Positions 36,957 to 46,014 are shown, numbered from the stretch's first letter. The stretch: DNA of 64,000 nt from Hinthialibacter sp964556895 (GCA_964556895.1 CAZKYC010000013.1:1-64000), one strand, 5' to 3'. Numbers and translations are program-made. Notes: generated by a model from the sequence alone, not told the origin.

Positions 36957-38921
36957 GTGAAGAACCCGTTTTCCCGCTCGAACGACCTGCCGTTCACACT
37001 AAGCGGTAAACCCGACCGTATTTCCCAAACTCTGTTCGGAAAGTATGGCGAAGAAAAACGTTGGGAAGCGCTAGACGCGATCTCGGCGCCAGGACAATCG
37101 GCGTGGCACCACCGCTTGTTGTTGTGGATGCTCGCCAGTGAAAACCCCGACATGCGCGACCGCTGTTGGGAAATTCTTGACCACTCCAAAGTTGATTTTG
37201 ATATGTTGATGAACGAACTCTCCTGCCCGATGTGGCAAGTGAGGGTTGGCGTCATTCGGTTGCTCGCCAAAAGCGGTCGCTTGGATATCGTCCGGTATCT
37301 AGTGTCGGGCATTGAAGACTATCACCAGGAAGTGATTGACGAAACCAAGCGCAGTTTGACGATTCTGGTGCAAAACGCGCACAGCCGCCGCGAGCGCGGC
37401 GAGCTGCCTCGCGAAGAGGTCGAAGACGCGCTGACCTCTCTCTACCAACCATTGTACGCCTCAAAACGGTCGCCCAAGTTTCAGGCGCTTCAGTTTTTGT
37501 TTAAGATCGCGCCGCTTGATGAAGACCTGTTTTGGGAGATGTATTTAAATCTTGAGTTGCCCCAATACTCTCTCTTTCACGAAGAGTTAATTCGCTACCA
37601 GACTAACGGCTCGTTAGAAGTCATGTATTACGGCCTGCTACAACAAAATGAATCCATCGTTTCGCGTTTGACAGGCTTTTTGGCGATTGCGGTGCGCAAC
37701 AGCGGCGACAATGTGACCCACCACTTAAACGCCATTCGCAAGTTACACCGCGATGACTTCGTTAAAGTGGCGTTTGTGTTACAACATTACCGCATTTTGG
37801 TTGAGTTTCAGGGCCTGATCAAACACATGAACCCACCTGACCGCATCGTGTTGTTTGACCTTCTCGAGGCGGTCGGCGCAGAACAAAACCTGGCGTTTTT
37901 GTTGAGATGCCTCCAACTTGACGACTCGCGCATCCGCATTCGGGTGTTAAAGATTCTCGGCGAGAGCGAGACGCTGGGCCTTCGCCATGAGGTATTTGAG
38001 TTTCTCACCGACACCGATGAACAGGTCTTGTTGGCGACGTTTCGTTACCTTCAGAAAAAGGGCGATTTGTCGATCCTCGAAAAAATCTCTCACCTGACGC
38101 GCAGCAAGAAAAAGAAAGTTCGCCAGGGCGTGGTCACCACCATGTTCAAGATCGTCAAAGAAATGTTGTTGACCAACTTTGACACCTTCACCAACCAAAA
38201 GCGCCATAAGATTCTCAAGTGGCTTCAAAAGATGAAACCCAATTTCTTCAAAGAGATTGTGTATCTCTCAGAATCACCTGATGAGATTGACCGCATTCGC
38301 TACCTCAAAATGCTTGAAGCCTGTGAATTGGGCGAGGCCATGGCCGAATACCGCCGTATGGCCAGAGACCAAAACCCAAAAATTCGCGCGACGTCGATCA
38401 ACGGGTTTGGCCGCATCAAAGACGCTGACACCCGCTTTCGCCTGGCCAAACCGTTCTTTACTGACCCTGACCCGCGGGTGCGCGCCAATGCGTTTGACTT
38501 GTTGCCTGAAGATAGGCCCGACAATGACGAGGTGATAGAACTCGCCAAAAAAGCGGCTGAAGAAGGCAACCGCCGTGAATGCGGCAGCGCCTTGGCCAAA
38601 CTATTAAACTGGGGCTTTAAAGAATATGAAGAGAAACTGTTAACACTTCTCGAAAGCGATGATGAATTTACCAAAGCCAGCGCGCTATGGGTATTGGGCG
38701 TCGCCAAGGGCATGGACCATCTGGTCGACAATCTTCGCGAAGCCGCCAACGACAAGCGGTCTTCCGTCCGTGAGATGGCGGTGCGCGGCATCGGCCTGAA
38801 GGGCTCCGAAGAAGACCTGCGCGCCTTGATGCCGTTCCTTCAAGACCCCGACCGCAACGTCCGCGTCGCCACCCAAAAGGCGTTGCGAAACCGCTTAAAC
38901 CTCTCCTTTGAAATCGCCTAA
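36957..38921 (+). CDS. HEAT-repeat protein of unknown function
   Basis: A 654-residue helical protein that begins with GTG and lacks a signal peptide. Helical pairs repeat across its length; good examples are in the last 200 residues, including PKIRATSINGFGRIKDADTR and VREMAVRGIGLKGSEEDLRA, then DPDRNVRVATQKAL, which fit HEAT/PBS-type repeats. Such proteins serve as scaffolds or phycobilin-type adaptors. The next gene, an FlhB-tail homologue, starts 9 bases after the stop, so the two are probably one operon. No catalytic motif is seen. Confidence 0.75.
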   Translation: MKNPFSRSNDLPFTLSGKPDRISQTLFGKYGEEKRWEALDAISAPGQSAWHHRLLLWMLASENPDMRDRCWEILDHSKVDFDMLMNELSCPMWQVRVGVIRLLAKSGRLDIVRYLVSGIEDYHQEVIDETKRSLTILVQNAHSRRERGELPREEVEDALTSLYQPLYASKRSPKFQALQFLFKIAPLDEDLFWEMYLNLELPQYSLFHEELIRYQTNGSLEVMYYGLLQQNESIVSRLTGFLAIAVRNSGDNVTHHLNAIRKLHRDDFVKVAFVLQHYRILVEFQGLIKHMNPPDRIVLFDLLEAVGAEQNLAFLLRCLQLDDSRIRIRVLKILGESETLGLRHEVFEFLTDTDEQVLLATFRYLQKKGDLSILEKISHLTRSKKKKVRQGVVTTMFKIVKEMLLTNFDTFTNQKRHKILKWLQKMKPNFFKEIVYLSESPDEIDRIRYLKMLEACELGEAMAEYRRMARDQNPKIRATSINGFGRIKDADTRFRLAKPFFTDPDPRVRANAFDLLPEDRPDNDEVIELAKKAAEEGNRRECGSALAKLLNWGFKEYEEKLLTLLESDDEFTKASALWVLGVAKGMDHLVDNLREAANDKRSSVREMAVRGIGLKGSEEDLRALMPFLQDPDRNVRVATQKALRNRLNLSFEIA

Positions 38922-38930
38922 CCAATTGTC

Positions 38931-39212
38931 ATGGACGCCCGCCACAAACGAAAACGCGCCGTGGCGCTCAACTATGACTCAGACCAAAGCAGCGCGCCGA
39001 CCGTAGCCGCCAAAGGCCAGGGCGAAGTCGCTGAACGCATCATCGCGCTGGCTAAAGACCATGATATTCCACTCTATGAAGACCCTGACCTGATTGAAGT
39101 ATTAAGTTCCATTGATTTAGGCCGGGAGATTCCAGAAGAACTCTATAAAGCGGTCGCCGAAGTGTTGGCGTTTATCTACCGGATGAACCAAACCTACGAA
39201 AAAAAACCCTAA
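38931..39212 (+). CDS. FlhB C-terminal-domain homologue (FlhX-like)
   Basis: This 93-residue protein corresponds only to the cytoplasmic tail of FlhB/YscU export-gate proteins. It has AVALNYD near residue 11, APTVAAKGQGEVAERIIALA, the core VPI-like IPLYEDPDL, and ends IPEELYKAVAEVLAFIYRM. The NPTH autocleavage motif is replaced, consistent with FlhX-type paralogues that substitute for the FlhB tail in some bacteria. No other flagellar or type III gene is in the window. It is coupled to the HEAT-repeat gene. Confidence 0.85.
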   Translation: MDARHKRKRAVALNYDSDQSSAPTVAAKGQGEVAERIIALAKDHDIPLYEDPDLIEVLSSIDLGREIPEELYKAVAEVLAFIYRMNQTYEKKP

Positions 39213-39235
39213 CTTGAATTAAATGTCCAGTTGAC

Positions 39236-39458
39236 TTGACTTTTTTTATGTGGTAGAACATAGTATCAATTCGTCGGGGAGGACTGCGTAAGCCCTCATG
39301 CAAGTGCAGTTCCATCCCATGCTCTTGTGACGCAGAGCAATGTCACGGCTTTATCAATTATTTTTTGTCAGACCAAACTGCGTCGTAAGAGAAGGGGCTT
39401 CGCCCTTGGGTGAAGCAAACCGTATCGTTTTACAAAATCAGAAAGGTGGTGAAATGGG
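39236..39458 (+). promoter_or_regulatory. Promoter and long leader of the GspG-like pilin gene
   Basis: TTGACT at 39236-39241 and CATAGT at 39259-39264 are spaced by 17 bp. The leader then runs nearly 190 bases to the start codon. It contains a GCGTAAGCCC region, a GTGACGCAGAGCAATGTCAC hairpin-like segment near 39330, and AAGGG-GCTTCG-CCCTT at about 39395. The long, structured leader suggests post-transcriptional control; it does not match a riboswitch I can name. Confidence 0.45.
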
Positions 39459-40070
39459 ATGAAGAAACTGCAAGGGTTTACGCTAATTGAGCTGCTTATC
39501 GTCGTTGCCATTATTGGCATCCTGGCCGCGATCGCCGTTCCTAACTTTATGAACGCGCAGGTCCGCGCCAAAGTTGCTCGGGCAGAGTCGGAAATGCGGA
39601 ACATCCAGAACTCTCTGGAATCGTTCTTCATTGATAACAACGGCTATCCATTCATGGACAGCGACCGTTTACGCGCTCGCCGTCAGTACAAAGGGTTGGA
39701 AGAGCCTGACGTGAATGTTGCTCACATCATGATCGGTACTGGCTCTAACGCCCGTCGTTTGTACCTGACCACCCCGGTCGCGTACATTTCGTCGCTTCCG
39801 TTTGACCCGTTCCACGGTGATGGCGCCACATGGGGCTATCAGTACGGTTCCAATGGTCAGAGCTATTACATTCTGTCCAGCTGGGGCCCAGACCAACAAG
39901 ACGGTCTTGGCAGCGGTGAAGGCTTTGATGAACGTGAATACACCGGTGCGCGTTTCACAGACACACGCAAGGTCGGTATTCGTGACAGCAAGTTCTTGCT
40001 TTCACAGTTTATCTACAACGCGTCAAATGGCATCACCAGTGATGGCGACATCATGCGCGTTGGACCATAA
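39459..40070 (+). CDS. Type IV/type II pilin-like major subunit (GspG-like)
   Basis: The 203-residue prepilin has a textbook leader and helix: KKLQG-FTLIELLIVVAIIGI with Gly before the cut and Glu5 in the mature chain. AAGGTGGTG lies 9 bases before the ATG. The C-terminal half holds YGSNGQSYYILSSWGPDQQD, similar to the GspG calcium loop. It is a good candidate for the most expressed pilin of this cell, given the strong ribosome site, long leader and strong terminator. No pilus assembly genes are in the window. Confidence 0.88.
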   Translation: MKKLQGFTLIELLIVVAIIGILAAIAVPNFMNAQVRAKVARAESEMRNIQNSLESFFIDNNGYPFMDSDRLRARRQYKGLEEPDVNVAHIMIGTGSNARRLYLTTPVAYISSLPFDPFHGDGATWGYQYGSNGQSYYILSSWGPDQQDGLGSGEGFDEREYTGARFTDTRKVGIRDSKFLLSQFIYNASNGITSDGDIMRVGP

Positions 40071-40096
40071 CGCATTGTTGCAACTCGTTTACAAGA

Positions 40097-40126
40097 AAGC
40101 CGGAGGAGAAATCCTCCGGCTTTTTT
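40097..40126 (+). terminator. Rho-independent terminator
   Basis: AAGCCGGAGGA at 40097-40107, a GAAA loop, and TCCTCCGGCTT at 40112-40122 form a perfect 11-bp stem followed by six T. It lies 27 bases after the pilin stop codon. Confidence 0.95.
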
Positions 40127-40373
40127 CGTTTAGAGAGCTTTGTGAATAGTATTGTCAGGCTTTAGCCATTACCGCCACACCAGATCCGCCGGCGCCTGGC
40201 GCACCAGGTGAGAATAGCTGAATTCTGGTTTATGTTTCGTCTTCGTTTGGTTGATTGGGCAAATCATCGTCATTTTCTCAAACGCCGTAGCCGATGACAA
40301 AAAGCGCGGCTACACTACCCCATCATCAAGCCGTAACTCTCTGTTTCACATTTGATTCAAAGGATAATGGCCC

Positions 40374-40790
40374 ATGGGACTCTTTGATTGGTTGGTTAGA
40401 AAACCCAAAAAAACCACCATGCCTGAAGTCGCCGAAGCGCAACCCGAACCACAACCGCACTATGAATCGCCCGAAATTTCACCGCCGGAAGTGAAGCAAA
40501 AACTCGACGCGGGCGAGCCGGTCATTCTCGTCGACGTGCGCCAGCCCGAAGAAATTGAAATCTGTCACATCGAAGGCGCGGTGAACATCCCCATGATGGA
40601 TGTCCACGAGCGCTACAAAGAAATCTCTGACGACCCCAACGCCGAGATCATTGTCTTTTGCCACCACGGCTCACGCAGCATGCAAGTGATGCATCAATTG
40701 TGGGGATTGGGCTATCAAAACTGCAAGAACATGTCAGGCGGGATTCACGCCTGGTCGCTTGACGTCGACCCCAAAGTAGCGAGGTATTAA
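40374..40790 (+). CDS. Rhodanese-domain protein
   Basis: This 138-residue protein has a single rhodanese domain at about 35-133 with the catalytic Cys96 in the loop CHHGSRS, and the family's LVDVRQPEE and GAVNIP motifs. The first 30 residues are a basic then Pro/Glu-rich linker. It probably transfers sulfane sulfur or binds a partner in sulfur metabolism. The gene lies between a terminator and a repeat-filled gap, so it appears single. Confidence 0.9.
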   Translation: MGLFDWLVRKPKKTTMPEVAEAQPEPQPHYESPEISPPEVKQKLDAGEPVILVDVRQPEEIEICHIEGAVNIPMMDVHERYKEISDDPNAEIIVFCHHGSRSMQVMHQLWGLGYQNCKNMSGGIHAWSLDVDPKVARY

Positions 40791-40865
40791 TCACTCTGGC
40801 GGTTGGGCGATAAAACCGTCCATCGGGTTTTTGCTCTATTTTTTCTTGTCGGGATCCATATTTAA

Positions 40866-41125
40866 GGCTCATCCGGGATTTGGATATTTTCTCTCAAATT
40901 GAATTAAAATTTCCAGACACGCTCTCAGGGATGATTTTTTTATCGTTGTATTTGGCATGGGTACAACTCTGCTCGCTTCAGTGCGGCTCCGCCTTTTTGC
41001 ACAGGCGCTCCCTGAGTTGCACCCATGCCTGAGTTGGATTGTCTATTATTGAAAGGACGAATATCGTTTTTTGACCCAATTCCAGGTCATCCAACAAGGG
41101 AAGTACTCAAATATCGGAAGAACCA
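40866..41125 (+). repeat. Composite repeat with modules A, B and C
   Basis: Module A (40866-40938) matches window bases 1-73 in reverse. Module B (40954-41029, GGCATGGGTACAACTCTG arms) and module C (41030-41125) match 19665-19836 at equal length. This is the only complete A-B-C copy in view. The rest of the 421-bp gap contains an ACAACCC...GGGTTGT hairpin at 41132-41152 and no gene. Confidence 0.88.
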
Positions 41126-41211
41126 TATTTAACAACCCATGGTTTGGGTTGTCGGTCTCATTCGGGTGTAAAAATTCAATCCAACAGTACAGAAGACCAT
41201 GTGGACTGTTA

Positions 41212-41577
41212 TTAGATCACCCAGTCTTGGACATGTTCAGGCGGCAGTTCGCGCTCAATATAAATCACCATGGCGGCGTAGCGCTCGTCAGGCGGCGCGC
41301 CGATTTTGACTTCGACGATGTTGCCCGCTTTTCGCACTTGGGTTTCGGGATTGATCAGTTCGATGCGTTTTCCCATCGGGTGGCGCTTGACCCAATCGTT
41401 GCGTTCTTCGGCGTTATCGAATTGTTTACAACCCACCAAAACTTTATCAAAAGTCATAATGATGTGTTGGCGCTCGGACGTTTCGAGAAACTCATCGGGC
41501 GTTGTGTCGCGGCTGATGTCAGGCGCATACAACTCGACTTCTTCATTCACTAAATGCCAGCGTTCGACTGCGCTCAT
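41212..41577 (-). CDS. Hypothetical protein
   Basis: A 121-residue soluble protein of unknown family. The ATG was chosen because GGGAGG lies 7 bases upstream; a longer frame would run through the fused cobA-hemD gene. The sequence is acidic in its first half, with a short hydrophobic stretch (HIIMTFDKVLVG), and no motif is evident. It starts 28 bases after the cobA-hemD stop in the same direction, so it is probably co-transcribed with it. Confidence 0.65.
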   Translation of the reverse strand: MSAVERWHLVNEEVELYAPDISRDTTPDEFLETSERQHIIMTFDKVLVGCKQFDNAEERNDWVKRHPMGKRIELINPETQVRKAGNIVEVKIGAPPDERYAAMVIYIERELPPEHVQDWVI

Positions 41578-41605
41578 GGCCCGCCTCCCGAGTGGTTTTC
41601 TATTT

Positions 41606-43138
41606 CTAGTTCGTTCTGAAATGGTTGTCAATCGCGTCAAGCAGTGATTCAACCTTGGCGTGGGACGCTTCAACGGCGACAACAAAGCCCAAACGGCGCA
41701 ATTCGCCCGTCGCTTTGGGGCTGATGCTGGCGGCGGGGACGGCGTTTGCCAATTCTCTGACGAACGCTTCTCCCGTGTCATCGACAAGCCGCTGAACCAT
41801 CGACGCGCACGAAAACGCAATCAATGAAATTGATTGCAAATCTGATACCGAGCCAGGATTCTCAGACTTGCCCTCATCACGGGCCAATCGCAGGTCGAGA
41901 TTCACCCCATGGCCTTGAAGCGAGTCAACCAGGTTTTGAGGCAACAACGGCGGCCCGGGCGATAACACCCGCTTTCCGCGTAATGAAACCGACGCCAACA
42001 ACTGGCCGACCTGAACGGGCAGACACAAGGTGTCTTGGGTGTAGTCGGGCGTGAGGCCGAATGACTGAAGCGCCTTCTTGACCGACGCGCCAACCGCGAT
42101 GATTTGTTTTCCCGCCAGCGAACGAGCATCTACGTTTTCACTCAGCATCGCCTGAAAGAAATGAGACACCGCGCTTGGCCCAGCGAACAGAAACGCGTCA
42201 TAAGAATCAAGCGTGTTCCAGTCGAGCAGTTGTTCGGCATGGCAATCGTCATGTGAGTTCTCAGAGGGAGTTGAGGTGGGCAATTCGATCACGTTGGCGC
42301 CGCGTTCGCGCAATCCTGCGATCAAGCGCGGCTCTTCATATCGAGAGCGCGGCGCGGCGATGGTGCGCCCAAACAAGGGACGGGTCTCAAACCACTGCAT
42401 TGATTCGCGCAAGCCAACCACGTCGCCGATGACGATTAGCGCTGGCGGACGCAGATTTGCGTCTTCCACCTGTTTCGCGATGGTTTGTAACGGCCCCGTA
42501 ATGGTTTGCTGCTCTGGCGTCGCGCCCCAGCGGATGACAGCGGCGGGAGTTTGTGGGTCGCGCCCATGTTGGATTAACGCATCAGCGATTGATTGGATCG
42601 CATAGACGCCCATGAACACCACCAGCGTGCCGTCGACCTTGGCGAGCGACGCCCAGTTGACGGATGCGTTCTCTTTGAAGGCGTGTTCGTGGCCGGTGAT
42701 GATATGGACGGATGTCGACAGGTTGCGGCTGGTCAAAGGGATCCCAGCGTACGCCGGCACCGCCGCCGCCGCCGACACGCCAGGCGCGACTTCAAACCGA
42801 ACACCGCGCTGGTTGAGATAGATACACTCTTCGCTGCCGCGGCCAAAGATAAAGGGGTCGCCTCCCTTGAGCCGCACAACGGTTTTGCCCGCCAAGGCGT
42901 GTTGGGCCAACAGCTCGTTGATCGCCTCTTGGGGCATGGTGTGGCGCCCGGCGGTCTTGCCGACATAGATGCGTTCGGCTGAGGGCGGCGCCAGGGCGAT
43001 AACTTCGTCGGCGACCAGGTTGTCATAGACCAACACGCCGCATCGTTGAAGCGCGTCGCGGCCTTTGATGGTCAACAGACCGGGGTCGCCCGGCCCAGCG
43101 CCGACGATATAGACAATGCCCTGCTTTGGCTCAGGCAT
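41606..43138 (-). CDS. cobA-hemD: Fused uroporphyrinogen-III C-methyltransferase / uroporphyrinogen-III synthase
   Basis: The 510-residue fusion carries two enzymes of tetrapyrrole synthesis. Residues 1-250 are a SUMT, with VYIVGAGPGDPGLLTIKG, the VRLKGGDPFIFGRG loop and PGVSAAAAVPAYAGIPLT. Residues 265-505 have the two-lobed HemD fold, recognised by LFAGPSAVSHFF and the domain layout more than by motifs, as is common for this family. It would make precorrin-2 for siroheme or cobalamin. The same fusion is known in other bacteria. No hemA, B, C or L gene adjoins it; hemW lies about 10 kb away. Confidence 0.9.
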   Translation of the reverse strand: MPEPKQGIVYIVGAGPGDPGLLTIKGRDALQRCGVLVYDNLVADEVIALAPPSAERIYVGKTAGRHTMPQEAINELLAQHALAGKTVVRLKGGDPFIFGRGSEECIYLNQRGVRFEVAPGVSAAAAVPAYAGIPLTSRNLSTSVHIITGHEHAFKENASVNWASLAKVDGTLVVFMGVYAIQSIADALIQHGRDPQTPAAVIRWGATPEQQTITGPLQTIAKQVEDANLRPPALIVIGDVVGLRESMQWFETRPLFGRTIAAPRSRYEEPRLIAGLRERGANVIELPTSTPSENSHDDCHAEQLLDWNTLDSYDAFLFAGPSAVSHFFQAMLSENVDARSLAGKQIIAVGASVKKALQSFGLTPDYTQDTLCLPVQVGQLLASVSLRGKRVLSPGPPLLPQNLVDSLQGHGVNLDLRLARDEGKSENPGSVSDLQSISLIAFSCASMVQRLVDDTGEAFVRELANAVPAASISPKATGELRRLGFVVAVEASHAKVESLLDAIDNHFRTN

Positions 43139-43408
43139 TCAACCACTCCTTTCCGACACAAACGGCTATTCATTATTATAGGCGAGACTTTTATAGCCGT
43201 TGTCAATATAACGTGTGGATTGAAGGCGCATAACTGCATCTATCGCTGTCCGCCGCGGCAAATTCGGGGCGCGCTGGCCGGGATGTTTTTGAGGGCATTA
43301 TGGTTTGAAATTGCCTATTGGAGTTCTAGCAAAAAAGGGAAAGAATAACAGAAAGCCATCTCAACACAGAGCCAATTGTTGAATGCGGCTTTAGGTGGTT
43401 ATAAAACT

Positions 43409-44170
43409 ATGGGCCTTTTACAACGACCGCCAATTTGGATGTATTCACTCGGCAACGCGGCGCTGGTCGCCGTGATTGCCATTACCCTGGTGTTTGGCTG
43501 GAGCGTATTCAGCCAGGCCGAGATCGACACATCAACGCTTGACCGCCAGCGTGAAACCATGGTGCGCACCCAGATCGAAGCGCGCGACATCAAAGACCCA
43601 GCTGTTCTCAAAGCGATGCGCAACGTCAAGCGCCATTTGTTTGTGCCCCGTGGGCTGGTTCACCGCGCTTATCGCGACCACCCGCTGCCCATCGGCGAAG
43701 ACCAAACCATCTCACAACCCTACATCGTCGCGCTGATGACGACGTTGTTAGCCCCAAAACCGGAGCATGTGGTCTTAGAAATCGGCACCGGCTCAGGCTA
43801 TCAGGCGGCGGTGTTGGCAGAGATCGTCGACCAGGTCTATACCATTGAGATCGTCGAAAAACTCGGCAAGCGCGCCAAAAAATTGCTCAACGGTCAACTT
43901 GAATATTCCAACATCAACGTGCGTATTGGCGACGGCTATGAAGGCTGGCCCGAACACGCCCCCTTTGACGGTATCATCGTCACCGCGGCGCCTGAGAAAG
44001 TCCCCCAGCCTCTCATCGACCAGCTCAAAGTCGGCGGGCGTATGGTCATCCCAGTTGGAAAAGGCGAGCAACATTTAATGATTTTTCAGCGCAACGACGA
44101 TGGCGTGGTTCAGCGAAATATCCTGCCGGTTCGTTTTGTCCCCATGACCGGAAAAGCCCAACCAGACTGA
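43409..44170 (+). CDS. pcm: Membrane-anchored protein-L-isoaspartate O-methyltransferase
   Basis: The enzyme methylates isoaspartyl residues in aged proteins. Its 253 residues include the core PCMT motifs: RQRETMVRTQIEARDI, the HLFVP segment, PLPIGEDQTISQPYIVALM, the SAM-binding VLEIGTGSGYQAA, and PFDGIIVTAAPEKVP. Unusually it begins with a membrane segment at about 12-34, which would place the catalytic domain in the periplasm or at the membrane. ATG at 43409 was preferred over an in-frame TTG 33 bases earlier. A MITE-terminus-like motif, AGCCATCTCAA, is at about 43354. Confidence 0.88.
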   Translation: MGLLQRPPIWMYSLGNAALVAVIAITLVFGWSVFSQAEIDTSTLDRQRETMVRTQIEARDIKDPAVLKAMRNVKRHLFVPRGLVHRAYRDHPLPIGEDQTISQPYIVALMTTLLAPKPEHVVLEIGTGSGYQAAVLAEIVDQVYTIEIVEKLGKRAKKLLNGQLEYSNINVRIGDGYEGWPEHAPFDGIIVTAAPEKVPQPLIDQLKVGGRMVIPVGKGEQHLMIFQRNDDGVVQRNILPVRFVPMTGKAQPD

Positions 44171-44436
44171 CTCCCCTAAGAAGCGTCACCATTTTGGCGC
44201 CGTATTTTCATGTATGTATAAATAATGACGGCGCTCAGGTGTGTAATATCTGAGCAAGTTCCGACATTTTCGTAAGATTCAAGGCTCCTAAGTAAAGTGA
44301 TTCTAAGATACAACACGAAAATGCCGTAAGTAATCAAAATGGAATACACGACAAAACCTTTGGTGAAAAAGGGTGGATTCGACTGTTTGTTTTTGAGCAT
44401 ACAATACTTTGTGAACAGTAGGTATGAGGCGTATTT

Positions 44437-46014
44437 ATGATTGCAGAAGCATCCAAACAAGCGGCTCGTAAGCGAGATGAATTCAACCAGTCTTCTCATC
44501 TAAATGATATATCGTTGTTGTCGTCTATCAGCAAACAGCTCGACGAAAATGCTGCGCTTGAGTCGATGGCTGATCCTATCTTAAAAGCGCTCGCCGACCA
44601 ATATGGCCTGCTACAGAGTTTTGTGGCTGTCTACAACCGCTATTCAAATGAGGTCGTTGTCGAATCATCGTATGGCCTCTCGACCAGCCAGCGCGAACGC
44701 GGCCGCTACCGCATCGGCCAAGGCGTAACCGGCCGCGTGGTCCAGTCCGGACAGCCAATCGTCTCACCCAGCGTCTCTGAAGAGCCGGAGTTTTTAAACC
44801 GCGCGGGCGCCGCCAAGATGCCCCGCAAGAAAGACGTAGCGTTTTTGTGCGTACCCATTAAATGGGGCGGCGAAACCATCGGCGCCCTAGGCGCCTACCG
44901 CCTGCTTGAAGACGAAGTGTCGACCGAAGACGACATGAGGCTGCTGTCGATCATCGCCTCAATGATCGCCCACCCAGTGCGCATGCGCCAAACCGCCGTC
45001 GAAGAACGCATGGGCATGGTGCAAGAAACCATTTCGCTTCAACATGAGTGGAACACCCGCTTTCGCCTCGACAATATGGTGGGCAACTCAGATGGAATGT
45101 TGCGCGTGTTTGACCGCATCGCCCAAATCGCCCCCAAAGAATCAACCGTGTTGCTTCGCGGCGAGCACGGCGTTGGCAAAGAACGCGCCGCCCGCGTCAT
45201 TCATAGCAACAGCCCGCGCAGCGCACGCCCCTTTGTTATTCTCAACTGCGCCCAGCTGACCGAAGACAGCCTCGATCGCGAGTTGTTCGGACAAAACGCC
45301 GACAATGGCTCCCCCCGAAAACTCGGCCTGATCGAACAAGCCGAAGGCGGCGCCTTGTTCATCGAAGAAGTCAGCGACTTCGCCCCTGCGCTTCAAGTCA
45401 AACTATTGCGCTTCTTAGAATCAGGCGCCTATGAACGAACCGGAGGCGACGGCGTCGAAAAAGGCAACGTGCGCATCATCGCCGCCAGCCGCCGCGATTT
45501 AGAATCACTCTGTCGCGAAGACCGCTTTCGCCAAGACCTGTATTACCGCCTGGGGGTGTTCACCATCGCGTTGCCGCCGCTGCGCGAGCGAAAAACCGAT
45601 ATCCCCCTGTTGGCCGACTACTTTATTGATAAATTCAGCCGCGCCAACCGAAAGAGCATCTACCGCATCTCGTCGCCCGCTATCGACCTGCTGATGCGCT
45701 ATGACTGGCCGGGCAACGTGCGCGAGATGGAGAACTGTTTCGAACGCGCCGCCCTAGTGTCTAACAACGGCGTGATTCACGCCCACCACATGCCCGCCGC
45801 CTTACAAAACACAGGCGGTCTCTCAAATGGACAAAACGAGACCCTACAGGCGATTTTAGATAACGTTGAGCGGGAAATCATTCTGGAAGCGCTCGAAGCG
45901 GCGCGCGGAAATCAGGCCAAAACCGCCAAAGCGCTTGGCGTCACCGAACGCGTGATGGGGCTTCGACTGAAAAAACACGGCATTGACCCCAAACAGTTTC
46001 GCATAAGCAAATAA
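44437..46014 (+). CDS. GAF-AAA+-Fis regulator lacking the GAFTGA loop
   Basis: The 525-residue protein has the layout of a sigma-54 activator of the NifA/FhlA type: GAF sensor at 40-185, AAA+ domain about 212-440, and a Fis-type helix-turn-helix at 480-520 (KTAKALGVTERVMGLRLKK). Walker A is GEHGVGKE (242-249). Walker B reads GGALFIEEV with Glu where Asp is usual. The loop that normally reads GAFTGA is replaced by NADNGSPRK (about 287-295). Without it, contact with sigma-54 is unlikely. It may regulate as TyrR-like proteins do. PilZ follows 7 bases away in the opposite direction. Confidence 0.88.
   Translation: MIAEASKQAARKRDEFNQSSHLNDISLLSSISKQLDENAALESMADPILKALADQYGLLQSFVAVYNRYSNEVVVESSYGLSTSQRERGRYRIGQGVTGRVVQSGQPIVSPSVSEEPEFLNRAGAAKMPRKKDVAFLCVPIKWGGETIGALGAYRLLEDEVSTEDDMRLLSIIASMIAHPVRMRQTAVEERMGMVQETISLQHEWNTRFRLDNMVGNSDGMLRVFDRIAQIAPKESTVLLRGEHGVGKERAARVIHSNSPRSARPFVILNCAQLTEDSLDRELFGQNADNGSPRKLGLIEQAEGGALFIEEVSDFAPALQVKLLRFLESGAYERTGGDGVEKGNVRIIAASRRDLESLCREDRFRQDLYYRLGVFTIALPPLRERKTDIPLLADYFIDKFSRANRKSIYRISSPAIDLLMRYDWPGNVREMENCFERAALVSNNGVIHAHHMPAALQNTGGLSNGQNETLQAILDNVEREIILEALEAARGNQAKTAKALGVTERVMGLRLKKHGIDPKQFRISK

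Noticed and set aside
39300..39360. Possible cyclic di-GMP (GEMM) riboswitch
   Set aside because: Only a GACGCAGAGC-like fragment matches; the conserved GGGCAAACC half is missing.
41578..41820. N-terminal extension of the 121-residue hypothetical protein
   Set aside because: It would lie antisense-frame within cobA-hemD, and the downstream ATG has a clear ribosome site.
44176..44499. A minus-strand frame of 107 codons upstream of the AAA+ regulator
   Set aside because: It overlaps the regulator start, has no ribosome site and no recognisable features.
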